A stretch of DNA of 64,000 nucleotides, from NCBI GenBank assembly GCA_021775595.1, contig JAJFHN010000004.1:28661-92660 (forward strand). Reading direction: 5' to 3'. The notes beneath the pieces were generated by a model that saw only the letters and a program-made list of their open reading frames with translations, made no database searches and had not been told where the DNA came from. Positions 40,062-48,233 of the stretch are shown here, piece by piece. Every line of letters starts with the position of its first letter. Within the stretch, counting starts at the first letter, position 1. A program made the position numbers and the translations under genes. This stretch comes from Hyphomicrobiales bacterium (GTDB lineage Bacteria > Pseudomonadota > Alphaproteobacteria > Rhizobiales > Methyloligellaceae).

Positions 40062-40911
40062 TGCCCGGCGGCTCTCGCTGCTGCAGCAACCAGCCCGTAA
40101 ACGGCACGCTGATGAAATGCGGCGCCAAGCGCAAGGAGAGCGCGCTCAACATCGTCGTCCAGCCGGGCACGATGATCGTTTGACCGCACATGAAATTGGC
40201 AAAGCCGATGCGCGCAACCGTCTCGGCACTCAACGCACCCATAAAGCGGATATAGAAGCCATGTTCCGCGTCGGCTTTTTTATGAAAGTCGGTTGCCACG
40301 GGCCCCGGCGCCAACACCGCCATCTTCACCCCGCTGCCCCAAACCTCCTGCGCCAGAGCTTCGGTCAGCGACATCACATAGGCCTTGCTGGCATAATACG
40401 TTGCCTGATTGGGGCCCGGCACGAATCCGCCCAACGACGAGACATTGAGAACACCGCCGCGCCCGCGCGCAATCATGCCCGGCAGAAACCGGCTGGTCAG
40501 GTCGGTCAATGCGCCAATGTTGACATCCACCAGCGCCGTCAGCTTTTCCCGTTCCGCTTCGTGAAAGGGGCCGCACTGGCCTCCACCGGCATTGTTGACC
40601 AAGTAATCCACTTCGAGACCGGCGTCAGAGATCGCGTCCGCCAATCCTTGGCAGCCCTCCGCGGTGGCGAGATCGGCGGCTTGCACATAAACCTCTACGC
40701 CGTGGATTTTGCCGATTTTGCGTGATTCGCGCTCAAGGCTGGCGCTGTCGCGCGCTGCCAGCACCAAGCGATGGCCAGCCGCGGCAAATTCGTGCGCCAG
40801 CGCCAATCCGATGCCCCGGCTGGCGCCGGTGATCACGCTGACCGGCGGAGTTGGTCCGCCGTCATCACCCCGAGCTCCGTCCAAGGTCCCCGATCGATTG
40901 TCGTCAATCAT
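40054..40911 (-). CDS. Short-chain dehydrogenase/reductase (SDR)
   Basis: A 285-residue classical SDR: cofactor loop SVITGASRGIGLALAHEFAA, NNAGGGQCGP, and the catalytic YYASKAYVMSLTEALAQE (Y-x-x-x-K). The C-terminal part (PHFISVPFTGWLLQQREPPG) is longer and hydrophobic, as in DltE-like/hydroxysteroid-type SDRs. Substrate unknown. ATG at 40911 overlaps the stop of the TerB-like gene (ATGA), and its 3' end overlaps the amidotransferase gene: a coupled three-gene operon. Confidence 0.88.
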   Translation of the reverse strand: MIDDNRSGTLDGARGDDGGPTPPVSVITGASRGIGLALAHEFAAAGHRLVLAARDSASLERESRKIGKIHGVEVYVQAADLATAEGCQGLADAISDAGLEVDYLVNNAGGGQCGPFHEAEREKLTALVDVNIGALTDLTSRFLPGMIARGRGGVLNVSSLGGFVPGPNQATYYASKAYVMSLTEALAQEVWGSGVKMAVLAPGPVATDFHKKADAEHGFYIRFMGALSAETVARIGFANFMCGQTIIVPGWTTMLSALSLRLAPHFISVPFTGWLLQQREPPGNG

Positions 40912-41387
40912 TCATTCCAGACTGAACGCAAATGCCGCTGCTCGACACGTTTGCGCAATCGAACGCGATCGCGCGCAGATACGCCCAGAAGCTCAGCGAC
41001 CCGCCAAACCAGATTAGCTTCAAACTCGTGGATCACACCGTCGGCCATGACGATTTCCCACAACATCTCGACGATTTTCTTCCTGCCGTCCTGATCCAGT
41101 TGACCCGTCAAAACGCTGGTAAACGCGTAAAGATCAACCGCCTGGTTTTCCCTCTCCTTGGCTTGCGTGATCAACGCCGAGACGTCCCGCGGCGTCATGC
41201 CGTAGGCCGTCTGCAAGACCCGCTGCAGCGTCTCTTTTTCCCGCGCATCAACCTCGCCGTCGATCACCATCGCGTGGACCAGCAGCGCTGCCGATGCCAG
41301 GTGCAGTTGCTCCTCACCCAAATTCGGCGGAGCGCCGTCTTGGGTCAGATTCTGCATGAAGTCCTTGACGTTTTCCCAGAGTGCCAT
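40908..41387 (-). CDS. TerB-like (tellurite resistance TerB family) protein
   Basis: A 159-residue all-helical protein: ALLVHAMVIDGEVDAREKET, then EMLWEIVMADGVIHEFEANL, the duplicated acidic helix pattern of TerB-like domains, and a basic C-terminus (VRLRKRVEQRHLRSVWNE). Function unknown; TerB domains are linked to metal-ion stress and membrane complexes. ATG at 41387 (MALWENVKDFMQNL); in-frame upstream sequence is not protein-like. First gene of TerB-SDR-amidotransferase. Confidence 0.82.
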   Translation of the reverse strand: MALWENVKDFMQNLTQDGAPPNLGEEQLHLASAALLVHAMVIDGEVDAREKETLQRVLQTAYGMTPRDVSALITQAKERENQAVDLYAFTSVLTGQLDQDGRKKIVEMLWEIVMADGVIHEFEANLVWRVAELLGVSARDRVRLRKRVEQRHLRSVWNE

Positions 41388-41480
41388 CGCCGAATGGGCC
41401 CTATCGCCGTTCAAAATGAGATGGGGGAACAATACGCACTTCCCGTTCGCCGCGCATCCCCCATGAGCGCACGGCAATAC

Positions 41481-41501
41481 CGCTATGTTATAGTAATAGC
41501 G
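41481..41501. repeat. Inverted repeat in the TerB/MscS divergent region
   Basis: CGCTAT (41481-41486) and ATAGCG (41496-41501) flank a 9-base AT-rich centre between the divergent TerB-like and MscS genes (gap 41388-41544). It could be an operator; short and unproven. Confidence 0.3.
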
Positions 41502-41544
41502 ATTCATTTTTCCACCGCGGCAAGACAGGCGATTCGGCCCATTC

Positions 41545-42942
41545 ATGGCAAAAACCAAGCCCGAACCTCTCGATATCGACCTAGAGGAGATCGCCGAACA
41601 AACCGGCACAAATTTGCTGTCCGCCTTCGAATTACTCACCACCAAGTGGGCGCTCGTTCAGATCGGCGTGGTGCTGGGATGTTATGCGGTGTCATGGGGC
41701 ATCTCCTATTTCTTGACGCCGGTCTTGGAAAATCAGCTCCGGCGCGTTGAATCTCAGCCCCAGCTTCTGCGCGGCCTTGTGTTGCCGCTTCGACGGCTGC
41801 AGTGGATCCTGTTTGCGCTTGCTTTGTGGGGCTCCGACCTGGTGATGCATCAGCTCACCCGCCCGCAGAACAGCTACTACGTGCAGGTCGCCGCCACCCT
41901 GGCCGCCGCCGCGGTGGTGATCTCGATCGCTTCCCGCCTGATCCGCAACCGCGCGTTTGCCAAAGTCTTTGCCATCGGCGTCTGGTCCGCCGTCGCTCTG
42001 CAGATTTTGGGGCTGCTCGACGACACAACCGAATTGCTCGACAGATATGCGCTGCCGATCGGCGAATTCCGGCTCTCGCCCCTGGTCGTGATCGAGGGCG
42101 CGCTTTGGTTTGTCGCTTTACTCTGGCTCGCCACGATAATCGGCAACTTCTTCGAGCGCCGCATTCGCACAAACCGGGATTTGGCGCCCGCGCTGCAGGT
42201 GCTGATTTCCAAGTTTATCAAGTTCTCGCTTTTAACCGTCGCCATGTTGGCCGCCCTGACTTCGATCGGCCTCGATCTCACCGCCTTGACCGTCTTCTCT
42301 GGCGCTTTGGGCATCGGTATTGGCTTTGGACTGCAAAAGGTCGCTTCGAACCTGATCAGTGGCATCATCATTTTAATGGACCGCTCCATCAAGCCCGGCG
42401 ACGTCATTGCGCTTGGCGACACATTCGGCTGGATCAACTCCCTCAAGGCCCGCTACGTATCGGTCGTCACCCGCGACGGCATCGAATACCTGATCCCCAA
42501 CGAGGTGTTTGTCTCCGACCGCGTGATCAACTGGTCTTACAGCGACCGGAAAGTGCGCGTCGAGCTCGACTTTGGCGTCGGATATGAAAGCGATCCTCAC
42601 GAAGTGCGGGAACTCGCAGTGAACGCCATATCGGAAATTGACCGGGTGCTCAACAAGCCGCCGCCGGTTTGTCATGTCACCGCCTTCGGCGATTCTTCAA
42701 TCGATTTCGTACTGCGGTTTTGGATCGAAGATCCGCAAAACGGCCTGACAAATTTGCGCGGCGCTTCCTATCTGGCGCTTTGGGATGCCTTTGCGGAAGC
42801 CGGTATCAAAATCCCCTATCCACACCGCGAGGTGTTGGTGCGTTCATCCGGCGCGCCAGAGCACGAACCGGAAGTCTTCAAACCTTCAAAGACTAGACGC
42901 CGGGGACGCGGCAAAACGGCCGATTCCGCGGTGGAGGGTTAG
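41545..42942 (+). CDS. Small-conductance mechanosensitive channel (MscS family)
   Basis: A 465-residue inner-membrane channel. Several hydrophobic segments precede the pore helix and MscS signature (SGALGIGIGFGLQKVASNLI; DRSIKPGDVIALGDTFGWIN), followed by the cytoplasmic beta domain (YLIPNEVFVSDRVINWSYSD) and C-terminal alpha/beta part. Extra N-terminal helices make it a medium-size, YbdG/MscM-like member. The tail (KTRRRGRGK) is basic. It releases solutes upon hypo-osmotic stress. An ion channel gene follows 12 bases later. Confidence 0.9.
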   Translation: MAKTKPEPLDIDLEEIAEQTGTNLLSAFELLTTKWALVQIGVVLGCYAVSWGISYFLTPVLENQLRRVESQPQLLRGLVLPLRRLQWILFALALWGSDLVMHQLTRPQNSYYVQVAATLAAAAVVISIASRLIRNRAFAKVFAIGVWSAVALQILGLLDDTTELLDRYALPIGEFRLSPLVVIEGALWFVALLWLATIIGNFFERRIRTNRDLAPALQVLISKFIKFSLLTVAMLAALTSIGLDLTALTVFSGALGIGIGFGLQKVASNLISGIIILMDRSIKPGDVIALGDTFGWINSLKARYVSVVTRDGIEYLIPNEVFVSDRVINWSYSDRKVRVELDFGVGYESDPHEVRELAVNAISEIDRVLNKPPPVCHVTAFGDSSIDFVLRFWIEDPQNGLTNLRGASYLALWDAFAEAGIKIPYPHREVLVRSSGAPEHEPEVFKPSKTRRRGRGKTADSAVEG

Positions 42943-42954
42943 CAGGCACGGCCT

Positions 42955-43395
42955 ATGCTTGGCGGACAGCTGCTCCTTGGTTCGATTATGATCGTCCTGA
43001 CCGTGATTATTCACGTCAGCGGACTTGCCGTTTTCATCGCCTATCTCGGCGCTTGGTTGGGTTCGGTCACCGCGCGCAAAAAATTCGCCGGTCTGCTGAT
43101 GGCCCTCTCATTCACCGTCCTCATCGTGTTTTTCTTACACACGGTGGAAATTTGGAGTTGGGCGCTGCTCTATATGTGGCTCGGCGAATTCGTGGACCTT
43201 GAGCGCGCGCTCTATTTCTCGACCGTCACATTCACCACCCTGGGCTATGGCGACATCACGCTCGGTCCGGACTGGCAGCTGCTCAGCGGTTTTGAAGCGG
43301 CAAATGGGATTATCCTGGTTGGCGTCAGCACGGCGTTCATATTCACCGTCATGCGCAGCCTACACGCCGCCGTCACCGAGTCTGGCTCCAAGTAG
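42955..43395 (+). CDS. Small two-helix potassium-channel-like protein
   Basis: A 146-residue membrane protein. Hydrophobic segments occur near residues 5-50 (double), then a pore loop with the K+ selectivity filter TLGYGD (TVTFTTLGYGDITLGPDW) and a last helix (GIILVGVSTAFIFTVMRSLH). The minimal Ion_trans_2 layout points to a K+-selective pore without a cytoplasmic gating domain. It is probably co-transcribed with the mscS gene, suggesting shared control of turgor or ion balance. Confidence 0.85.
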   Translation: MLGGQLLLGSIMIVLTVIIHVSGLAVFIAYLGAWLGSVTARKKFAGLLMALSFTVLIVFFLHTVEIWSWALLYMWLGEFVDLERALYFSTVTFTTLGYGDITLGPDWQLLSGFEAANGIILVGVSTAFIFTVMRSLHAAVTESGSK

Positions 43396-43427
43396 GACTG
43401 CGGTCGGAGCGCGCCCGGCGCCCTGGC

Positions 43428-43673
43428 TCAAGATGCGTTCTTGATGATGAAGCGGTAGACGCCGTCGTTTTCTTCGGTTTCAAGCAACTGGTTACCGGTG
43501 GCCTGACAGAAGGCCTCCATATCCGCGACTGAGCCCGGATCGGTTGCAAGCACCTCAAGCGTGCCGCCACTGGGAACATCCTTCATGGCTTTCTTTGCCT
43601 TCAGGATTGGCACCGGACAATTGAGCCCCTTGGTATCGATTGAAATATCAGCCACGGCTTTGCTTGCTCCCAT
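43428..43673 (-). CDS. tusA: TusA-family sulfur carrier protein
   Basis: An 81-residue TusA/SirA-like protein with the sulfur-carrying Cys at residue 19 in KGLNCPVPILKAKKAM (CPxP) and the C-terminal IF3-like fold ending YRFIIKNA. In sulfur oxidisers TusA receives sulfane sulfur from rhodanese-type enzymes and passes it to DsrEFH and DsrC. It lies divergent to a YeeE/YedE transporter and next to the apr/dsr locus, which supports that role. No rhodanese or dsrE2 gene is seen beside it. Confidence 0.9.
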   Translation of the reverse strand: MGASKAVADISIDTKGLNCPVPILKAKKAMKDVPSGGTLEVLATDPGSVADMEAFCQATGNQLLETEENDGVYRFIIKNAS

Positions 43674-43852
43674 TCAATTGATTGCGCCATTCCGCAGTCA
43701 ACGGCTCCACAAATTTGCCGAAGGGCTGCGCGGAATGCAAGTCACATATTCCAAAAACTAGATGCTTTTGACGCTCAAACGTGCTTTTTTGGCGCCAGAA
43801 TCGATTAAACAATAGCGCTGCATTCGAATACGCAAAAAGGGCGCGATAGACC

Positions 43853-44947
43853 ATGCTTGAAATATTGCGGGCACATATCCAGGAAACACCGGCTTTTCAT
43901 CTTGCCCTTGGTGGTTTGATCATCGGATTCGCATTCGGCTTCATCGTATTCCGTACCAATTTTTGTACGATGGGTTCGATCTCGGACATTCTCACATTCG
44001 GCGATTTTCGCCGGTTTCGCGCCTGGCTGCTCGCCATTGCCGTTGCTGTAATCGGCACCCAAGCGCTCTATGCCATGGGCGTCGTCGACTTATCCAAGTC
44101 GATGTATTTGAGCCCCTCCTTGAATTGGCTGGGCAACATTGTCGGCGGCTTGATGTTCGGCTTCGGTATGGTGTTTGCTGGCGGCTGCACCAGCAGAAAT
44201 CTCGTGCGGGCGGGCGGCGGCGACATTCGATCTCTCGTCATTTTGATCGTAGTCGGCCTGTTCGCCTATATGACGCTCGGCGGCATAATTGGACCTTTGC
44301 GCGATTCGATGGAGCGGATGAGCTCGATCAATCTGGGCGAAGGCGCATCGCAATCCCTTGGCGCATTGCTCGCAAGCTTGACCGGCTTTGACGCCACACT
44401 GCTGAGCGTGGTCGCGATGGTCATCGTGGTCGGCGCGCTGCTGGCCTATTGCTTTGTGGACAAGAGCTTTCGAGCCTCTCCGCAAAATATCTTTGGCGGC
44501 CTGGGTATAGGGCTTTGCGTTATCGCCGGCTGGGCGCTGACCGGGTTGGCCTATGACGAGTTCGCTGCCGCGCCGCTCAACCCCGTTTCCTTGAGCTATG
44601 TCCGGCCAAGCGGCGACACGCTCGAATATCTCGAACGCTTCACCGCAGGCGTGATACCGCGCTTTGGCGTCGCCACGGTGATTGGCGCACTGGCCGGTGC
44701 GCTTGCTGCCGCCCTAATATCCGGCCGCTTCCGGCTCACCGGATTTGCTGATTCAGCCGACACGTTGCGAGGCCTGAGCGGCGCCGCACTGATGGGATCT
44801 GGTGGTATCATCGCGCTCGGCTGCACGATCGGCCAAGCGGTCACCGGCGTCTCGACCTTGGCGCTCGGATCGTTTTTGGCCACCGGCGCGATCATGCTCG
44901 GCGGCGTCGCAGGCATCAAATATATGGAGCGCCTGTTGACGGCCTAG
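43853..44947 (+). CDS. YeeE/YedE family sulfur transporter
   Basis: A 364-residue polytopic membrane protein of the YeeE/YedE (TsuA/PmpAB) family. The recurrent Cys motifs are present: VFRTNFCTMG, FAGGCTSRNLVRAGGGD and ALGCTIGQAVTGV. Family members move thiosulfate or other sulfur groups across the inner membrane by Cys relay. The start overlaps no neighbour; the 179-base divergent region shared with tusA (43674-43852) should contain both promoters. Convergent with aprA. Confidence 0.88.
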   Translation: MLEILRAHIQETPAFHLALGGLIIGFAFGFIVFRTNFCTMGSISDILTFGDFRRFRAWLLAIAVAVIGTQALYAMGVVDLSKSMYLSPSLNWLGNIVGGLMFGFGMVFAGGCTSRNLVRAGGGDIRSLVILIVVGLFAYMTLGGIIGPLRDSMERMSSINLGEGASQSLGALLASLTGFDATLLSVVAMVIVVGALLAYCFVDKSFRASPQNIFGGLGIGLCVIAGWALTGLAYDEFAAAPLNPVSLSYVRPSGDTLEYLERFTAGVIPRFGVATVIGALAGALAAALISGRFRLTGFADSADTLRGLSGAALMGSGGIIALGCTIGQAVTGVSTLALGSFLATGAIMLGGVAGIKYMERLLTA

Positions 44948-44957
44948 GTCGGGAATT

Positions 44958-44976
44958 GGCCGCGGTCAAACCGGCC
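44958..44976. terminator. Short inverted repeat between convergent YeeE and aprA stops
   Basis: GGCC-GC-GGT-CAA-ACC-GGCC forms a 7-bp stem with a two-base bulge in the 32-base gap between the two stop codons. It could be a bidirectional terminator; no T-tract is seen, so support is weak. Confidence 0.3.
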
Positions 44977-44979
44977 CTA

Positions 44980-46824
44980 TCAGTCAATGATGTGGTGCAC
45001 CGGAGCCTTCTCCATTTCCCACTCGCCCGATTGGGCGTCGTAGCGGGATAAGGTGAAGCAATGCCAATCCTTGTCATCCAGCTTGGGATGATCACCGCGA
45101 TAATAATAGCCGGGCCAGCGCGTTTCTTTTCTGAATAATGTGTGGTGGGTCACCGATACAGAAGCCAAATGCCTGTGTTTGAGCTCCCACGTCCTCTGCA
45201 GCTGATGCAGGTCCTCGGCCCCGATATGCTCAAGATCTTCCTCTAGCATTGTGAGATGCTCCAGGCCTTTGTTTAGCCCCCACTCATTGGTCATATAGGT
45301 GGTGCCGATGCCACCGACATATTCGTCCATGATCTTTTCAAGACGCTGCAGACCGTGAATGGGCAGCAGATAGCTCGGGCTCACGGTGCCGCCGACGATC
45401 TCGTTGCGGCCGATCTTGTAATTTTCCATCGGCTGGAAGACCACCGCTTTGAGGTTTTCGTATTCCGTCTCGTCGACCTCGGGCTCGTCCCGGCCAAGAT
45501 CGTTGATGTACTTGACCGCGGCCTTGCCAGCGATCCGGCCTTCGGTGAAGGAGCCGGATGAAAATTTATGGGCTGTGCCGCCAATCGTGTCGCCGGCGCC
45601 AAATAGCCCATCGACGGTCATCATCCGGTTGTAGCCCCACTGATAGTCGTCTGGCGCATAGTCCTCCGGACCGCTCGCCCAAGCGCCCGAACAAGTGGCG
45701 TGCGAGCCCATGACATAAGGCTCCGACGTGGTCAGCTCGGGATTTATCTCTTTGGGGTCAATGTTCTGCGATGCCCAGACCACCGCTTGGCCGATCGTCA
45801 TGCCGAGGAAATTCTCCCAGCCAACCGTTTCTTTGTGCGGATCCTTGAAGGCTTCTTTCGTGACCATTCGGATGGGCCCGCGCCCGGCGGCTACCTCTCT
45901 CAGAATGGCGTGATTCCGCAGGCACGTCGGCACCGGATGCCGGTCGATGTAGTCGCCGACAAGCGACTTGGTATCTTCATACCAAGTCGACTCGTACTCC
46001 TCGCCATTCACATTTTCCGTATAGGTCTTGAGATGCAGGAAGTAGGCGCCGACGGGACCATAGCCATCCTTGAAGCGGGTGAGCACGATCCGGTTTTCCA
46101 TCTGCGTCATCTTGGCGCCGACTTGGATGGGGAGCGCGTAGGCAGAAGCGCTGCTCCATGGCGCGTACCATGTCCGCCCCATGCCCTCGCCAACCGCGCG
46201 CGGCTTGAAAATATGTGACGCGCCGCCGGCGGCGACGATGACGGCCTTGGCTTGGAAGACGTAGTAGTCCCCGGTGCGCACGTTAAATCCAACGGCCCCG
46301 GCAACCCGGTTCTTCTTCTTTTTGTCCATCAGCAGATGGGTCACCATGATCCGGTTGTAGGTCTCGGTGGCGGCTTTGCGCGCGGCTTCGGCGATGATCG
46401 GCTTATAGCTCTCGCCGTGGATCATGATCTGCCATTTGCCCTCGCGCTGGTACCTGCCGGTCTCAGGGTCCTTCATCATCGGCAGGCCCCACTCTTCGAA
46501 TTTGTGGACGCTGGAGTCCACGTGCCGAGCGATGTCGTAGCCCAGATCCTCGCGCACCAGACCCATCAGGTCGTTGCGCGCATAGCGGACATGATCCTCG
46601 GGTTGGTTCTCGTCCCACTGCATGCCCATGTAGCAATTGATGGCATAGAGACCTTGGGCGACCGCGCCGCTGCGCTCGATATTCGCCTTTTCGACGATAA
46701 CGACCTTGAGATCGCGGCCCCAATATCTGGATTCGTAAGCAGCCCCACAGCCGCCAAAACCGCCGCCAATGACCAGGACGTCAGAATCCACAAAGATGGT
46801 TTTTCTTGATGAAAACAAACCCAT
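44980..46824 (-). CDS. aprA: Adenylylsulfate (APS) reductase alpha subunit
   Basis: FAD subunit of APS reductase, here expected to run oxidatively: sulfite + AMP to APS. The 614-residue protein has the Rossmann FAD motif DVLVIGGGFGGCGAAYESRY, IERSGAVAQGLYAINCYMGM, VSPSYLLPIHGLQRLEKIMD and C-terminal RWPGYYYRGDHPKLDDKDWH, all AprA-typical. Its ATG overlaps the aprB stop (TAATG). The aprM-aprB-aprA order and the adjoining rDsr genes favour the oxidative role. Confidence 0.95.
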   Translation of the reverse strand: MGLFSSRKTIFVDSDVLVIGGGFGGCGAAYESRYWGRDLKVVIVEKANIERSGAVAQGLYAINCYMGMQWDENQPEDHVRYARNDLMGLVREDLGYDIARHVDSSVHKFEEWGLPMMKDPETGRYQREGKWQIMIHGESYKPIIAEAARKAATETYNRIMVTHLLMDKKKKNRVAGAVGFNVRTGDYYVFQAKAVIVAAGGASHIFKPRAVGEGMGRTWYAPWSSASAYALPIQVGAKMTQMENRIVLTRFKDGYGPVGAYFLHLKTYTENVNGEEYESTWYEDTKSLVGDYIDRHPVPTCLRNHAILREVAAGRGPIRMVTKEAFKDPHKETVGWENFLGMTIGQAVVWASQNIDPKEINPELTTSEPYVMGSHATCSGAWASGPEDYAPDDYQWGYNRMMTVDGLFGAGDTIGGTAHKFSSGSFTEGRIAGKAAVKYINDLGRDEPEVDETEYENLKAVVFQPMENYKIGRNEIVGGTVSPSYLLPIHGLQRLEKIMDEYVGGIGTTYMTNEWGLNKGLEHLTMLEEDLEHIGAEDLHQLQRTWELKHRHLASVSVTHHTLFRKETRWPGYYYRGDHPKLDDKDWHCFTLSRYDAQSGEWEMEKAPVHHIID

Positions 46825-47294
46825 TACGACTTCTTCTTTCTCTTCTTATTCTTCATCGGCGGCGGCGGTCCAGGCAGCGCCGCAATGTTGAGCGCCTCGG
46901 GCTCATGCGCGAGCTCTTGGTCGTTCAACGCCTCTATGCTGGGCACCTCGTAATCGGATGGTGACTTGATCGATCCCCAGGGCGTTGTTCTGATCGGCGA
47001 GACGAATTCCTTTTCGCGGCCGTCGCGGAACTTGAGCTTCCAGGAAATTGTGCCCTTCTCTTCTTCGCGGAGCACCCTGACGCTGTGGCCGAGCGGGGCG
47101 AAGTCGGCATAGCCGCGCACGTCGATCGCGTGCTGCGGGCACGCTTTCACGCACGAATAGCATTCCCAACAGAAATTGGGCTCGATGTTCACCGCCCGCC
47201 GATAGACCGGATCGATGTGCATGATGTCGGACGGACAGATATCCACGCAATGTCCGCAGCCGTCACATCTCGTCATGTAAACGAAAGTTGGCAT
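46824..47294 (-). CDS. aprB: APS reductase beta subunit (iron-sulfur)
   Basis: A 156-residue subunit with two [4Fe-4S] clusters: CDGCGHCVDICPSDIMH and CWECYSCVKACPQHAIDV, followed by the beta-rich region and a C-terminal tail that wraps AprA. The C-terminus is very basic (KNKKRKKKS). ATG at 47294, 2 bases after aprM; TAATG overlap with aprA. Confidence 0.95.
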   Translation of the reverse strand: MPTFVYMTRCDGCGHCVDICPSDIMHIDPVYRRAVNIEPNFCWECYSCVKACPQHAIDVRGYADFAPLGHSVRVLREEEKGTISWKLKFRDGREKEFVSPIRTTPWGSIKSPSDYEVPSIEALNDQELAHEPEALNIAALPGPPPPMKNKKRKKKS

Positions 47295-47296
47295 AC

Positions 47297-48052
47297 CTAT
47301 CCCATCCTGATGTTGCTGCCCTCGGTCGGCGCCGGCAGGTTAGTTGAGCCGTCGGCCACTTCCACGCGTTTCTGGAAGGCCGCAACGGGCTTGAAGAACA
47401 TGTGTGCGAATTTGGACCAGCGGACCGATCCAAAAAGCAGTGTTGAAAACAAGACATAGAGCGCGAACAGCACCAGGGCTGTTACGCCAAAACCCAGTGC
47501 CTGAAAGATCGACCACAGCAGACCGAACGTGACGCTGCCCAAGAGCGTCACGATGAAGATATCGGCCCACTTCAAATCAAATGGCGACAGGCGCTCTTGT
47601 GCGACGTCGACCCGAAGAAAGAAGAAAAACCAGTATCCGCCAATGGCCACGCTGAGCGCCCCGACGTGCCACAACAGCGCCACCAGCGACGGCGTTTCCG
47701 TTGTCAGATAAACGAACACCATGAGCACGGTCGTAATCAGATAAGTCACGAAGCCGTAGAACATGAAGAGGTGCGAAATTCGCCGCTTCTGGTTGCAGAA
47801 TTCTCCAGACGTCGCGATTTCCTTGAGCAGCGTTCCAATCGCCAAGCCAGTGAGGTCCAAACCACTCAACCGCTTAGTCGCCATGGCTTTTTTCTTCGAC
47901 CAGTCTTGCGCGAAGTACGTTGCGCTGCCTTTGTGGAGCATGTCAGCGATTGTTCCCCCGGCAACCGCAAGCGCCATTAAAACGATATAGATCTGCATCG
48001 CGAGAGGCGGAAGCAACTCCGTGAGTTCGGCAAAGGGATTGCTGAAGAACAT
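47297..48052 (-). CDS. aprM: AprM, membrane anchor of APS reductase
   Basis: A 251-residue integral membrane protein with about five hydrophobic helices (QIYIVLMALAVAGGTIADML; HLFMFYGFVTYLITTVLMVF; LLWHVGALSVAIGGYWFFFF and two more). Position directly upstream of aprBA matches aprM of sulfur oxidisers, where it is the proposed quinone-linked electron acceptor in place of QmoABC. The call relies on context as well as topology; a NarI/QmoC-like subunit is the alternative. No qmo genes are in the window. Confidence 0.8.
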   Translation of the reverse strand: MFFSNPFAELTELLPPLAMQIYIVLMALAVAGGTIADMLHKGSATYFAQDWSKKKAMATKRLSGLDLTGLAIGTLLKEIATSGEFCNQKRRISHLFMFYGFVTYLITTVLMVFVYLTTETPSLVALLWHVGALSVAIGGYWFFFFLRVDVAQERLSPFDLKWADIFIVTLLGSVTFGLLWSIFQALGFGVTALVLFALYVLFSTLLFGSVRWSKFAHMFFKPVAAFQKRVEVADGSTNLPAPTEGSNIRMG

Positions 48053-48120
48053 TTTGGTTTAGCCCCCCTGAGTTAGCCTGTTCTTATTCGATGAAGCTAA
48101 CAACGCTTTGGCTGCAACGA

Positions 48121-48137
48121 GGGCCAGCCCCTGGCCC
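48121..48137. repeat. Perfect 7-bp hairpin between dsrN and aprM
   Basis: GGGCCAG-CCC-CTGGCCC is a perfect inverted repeat in the 181-base gap after dsrN and before aprM. Without a T-tract it is not a standard terminator; it could attenuate read-through or stabilise the dsr mRNA 3' end. Confidence 0.4.
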
Positions 48138-48152
48138 GACGAGCAAAATAAT

Positions 48153-48183
48153 ATATTACGAAAATTAAATATAGCACGGTCAA
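48153..48183 (-). promoter_or_regulatory. Candidate promoter of the aprMBA operon
   Basis: On the minus strand TTGACC (48178-48183) and TAATAT (48153-48158) are separated by 19 bases within a conspicuously AT-rich stretch, about 100 bases before the aprM ATG. The spacing is longer than ideal, so this is a weak candidate. Confidence 0.35.
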
Positions 48184-48233
48184 ACATTGCCGTAACTACT
48201 ATACAAAAGTCGCAAGCAGTAGGCCTGTTTCCC

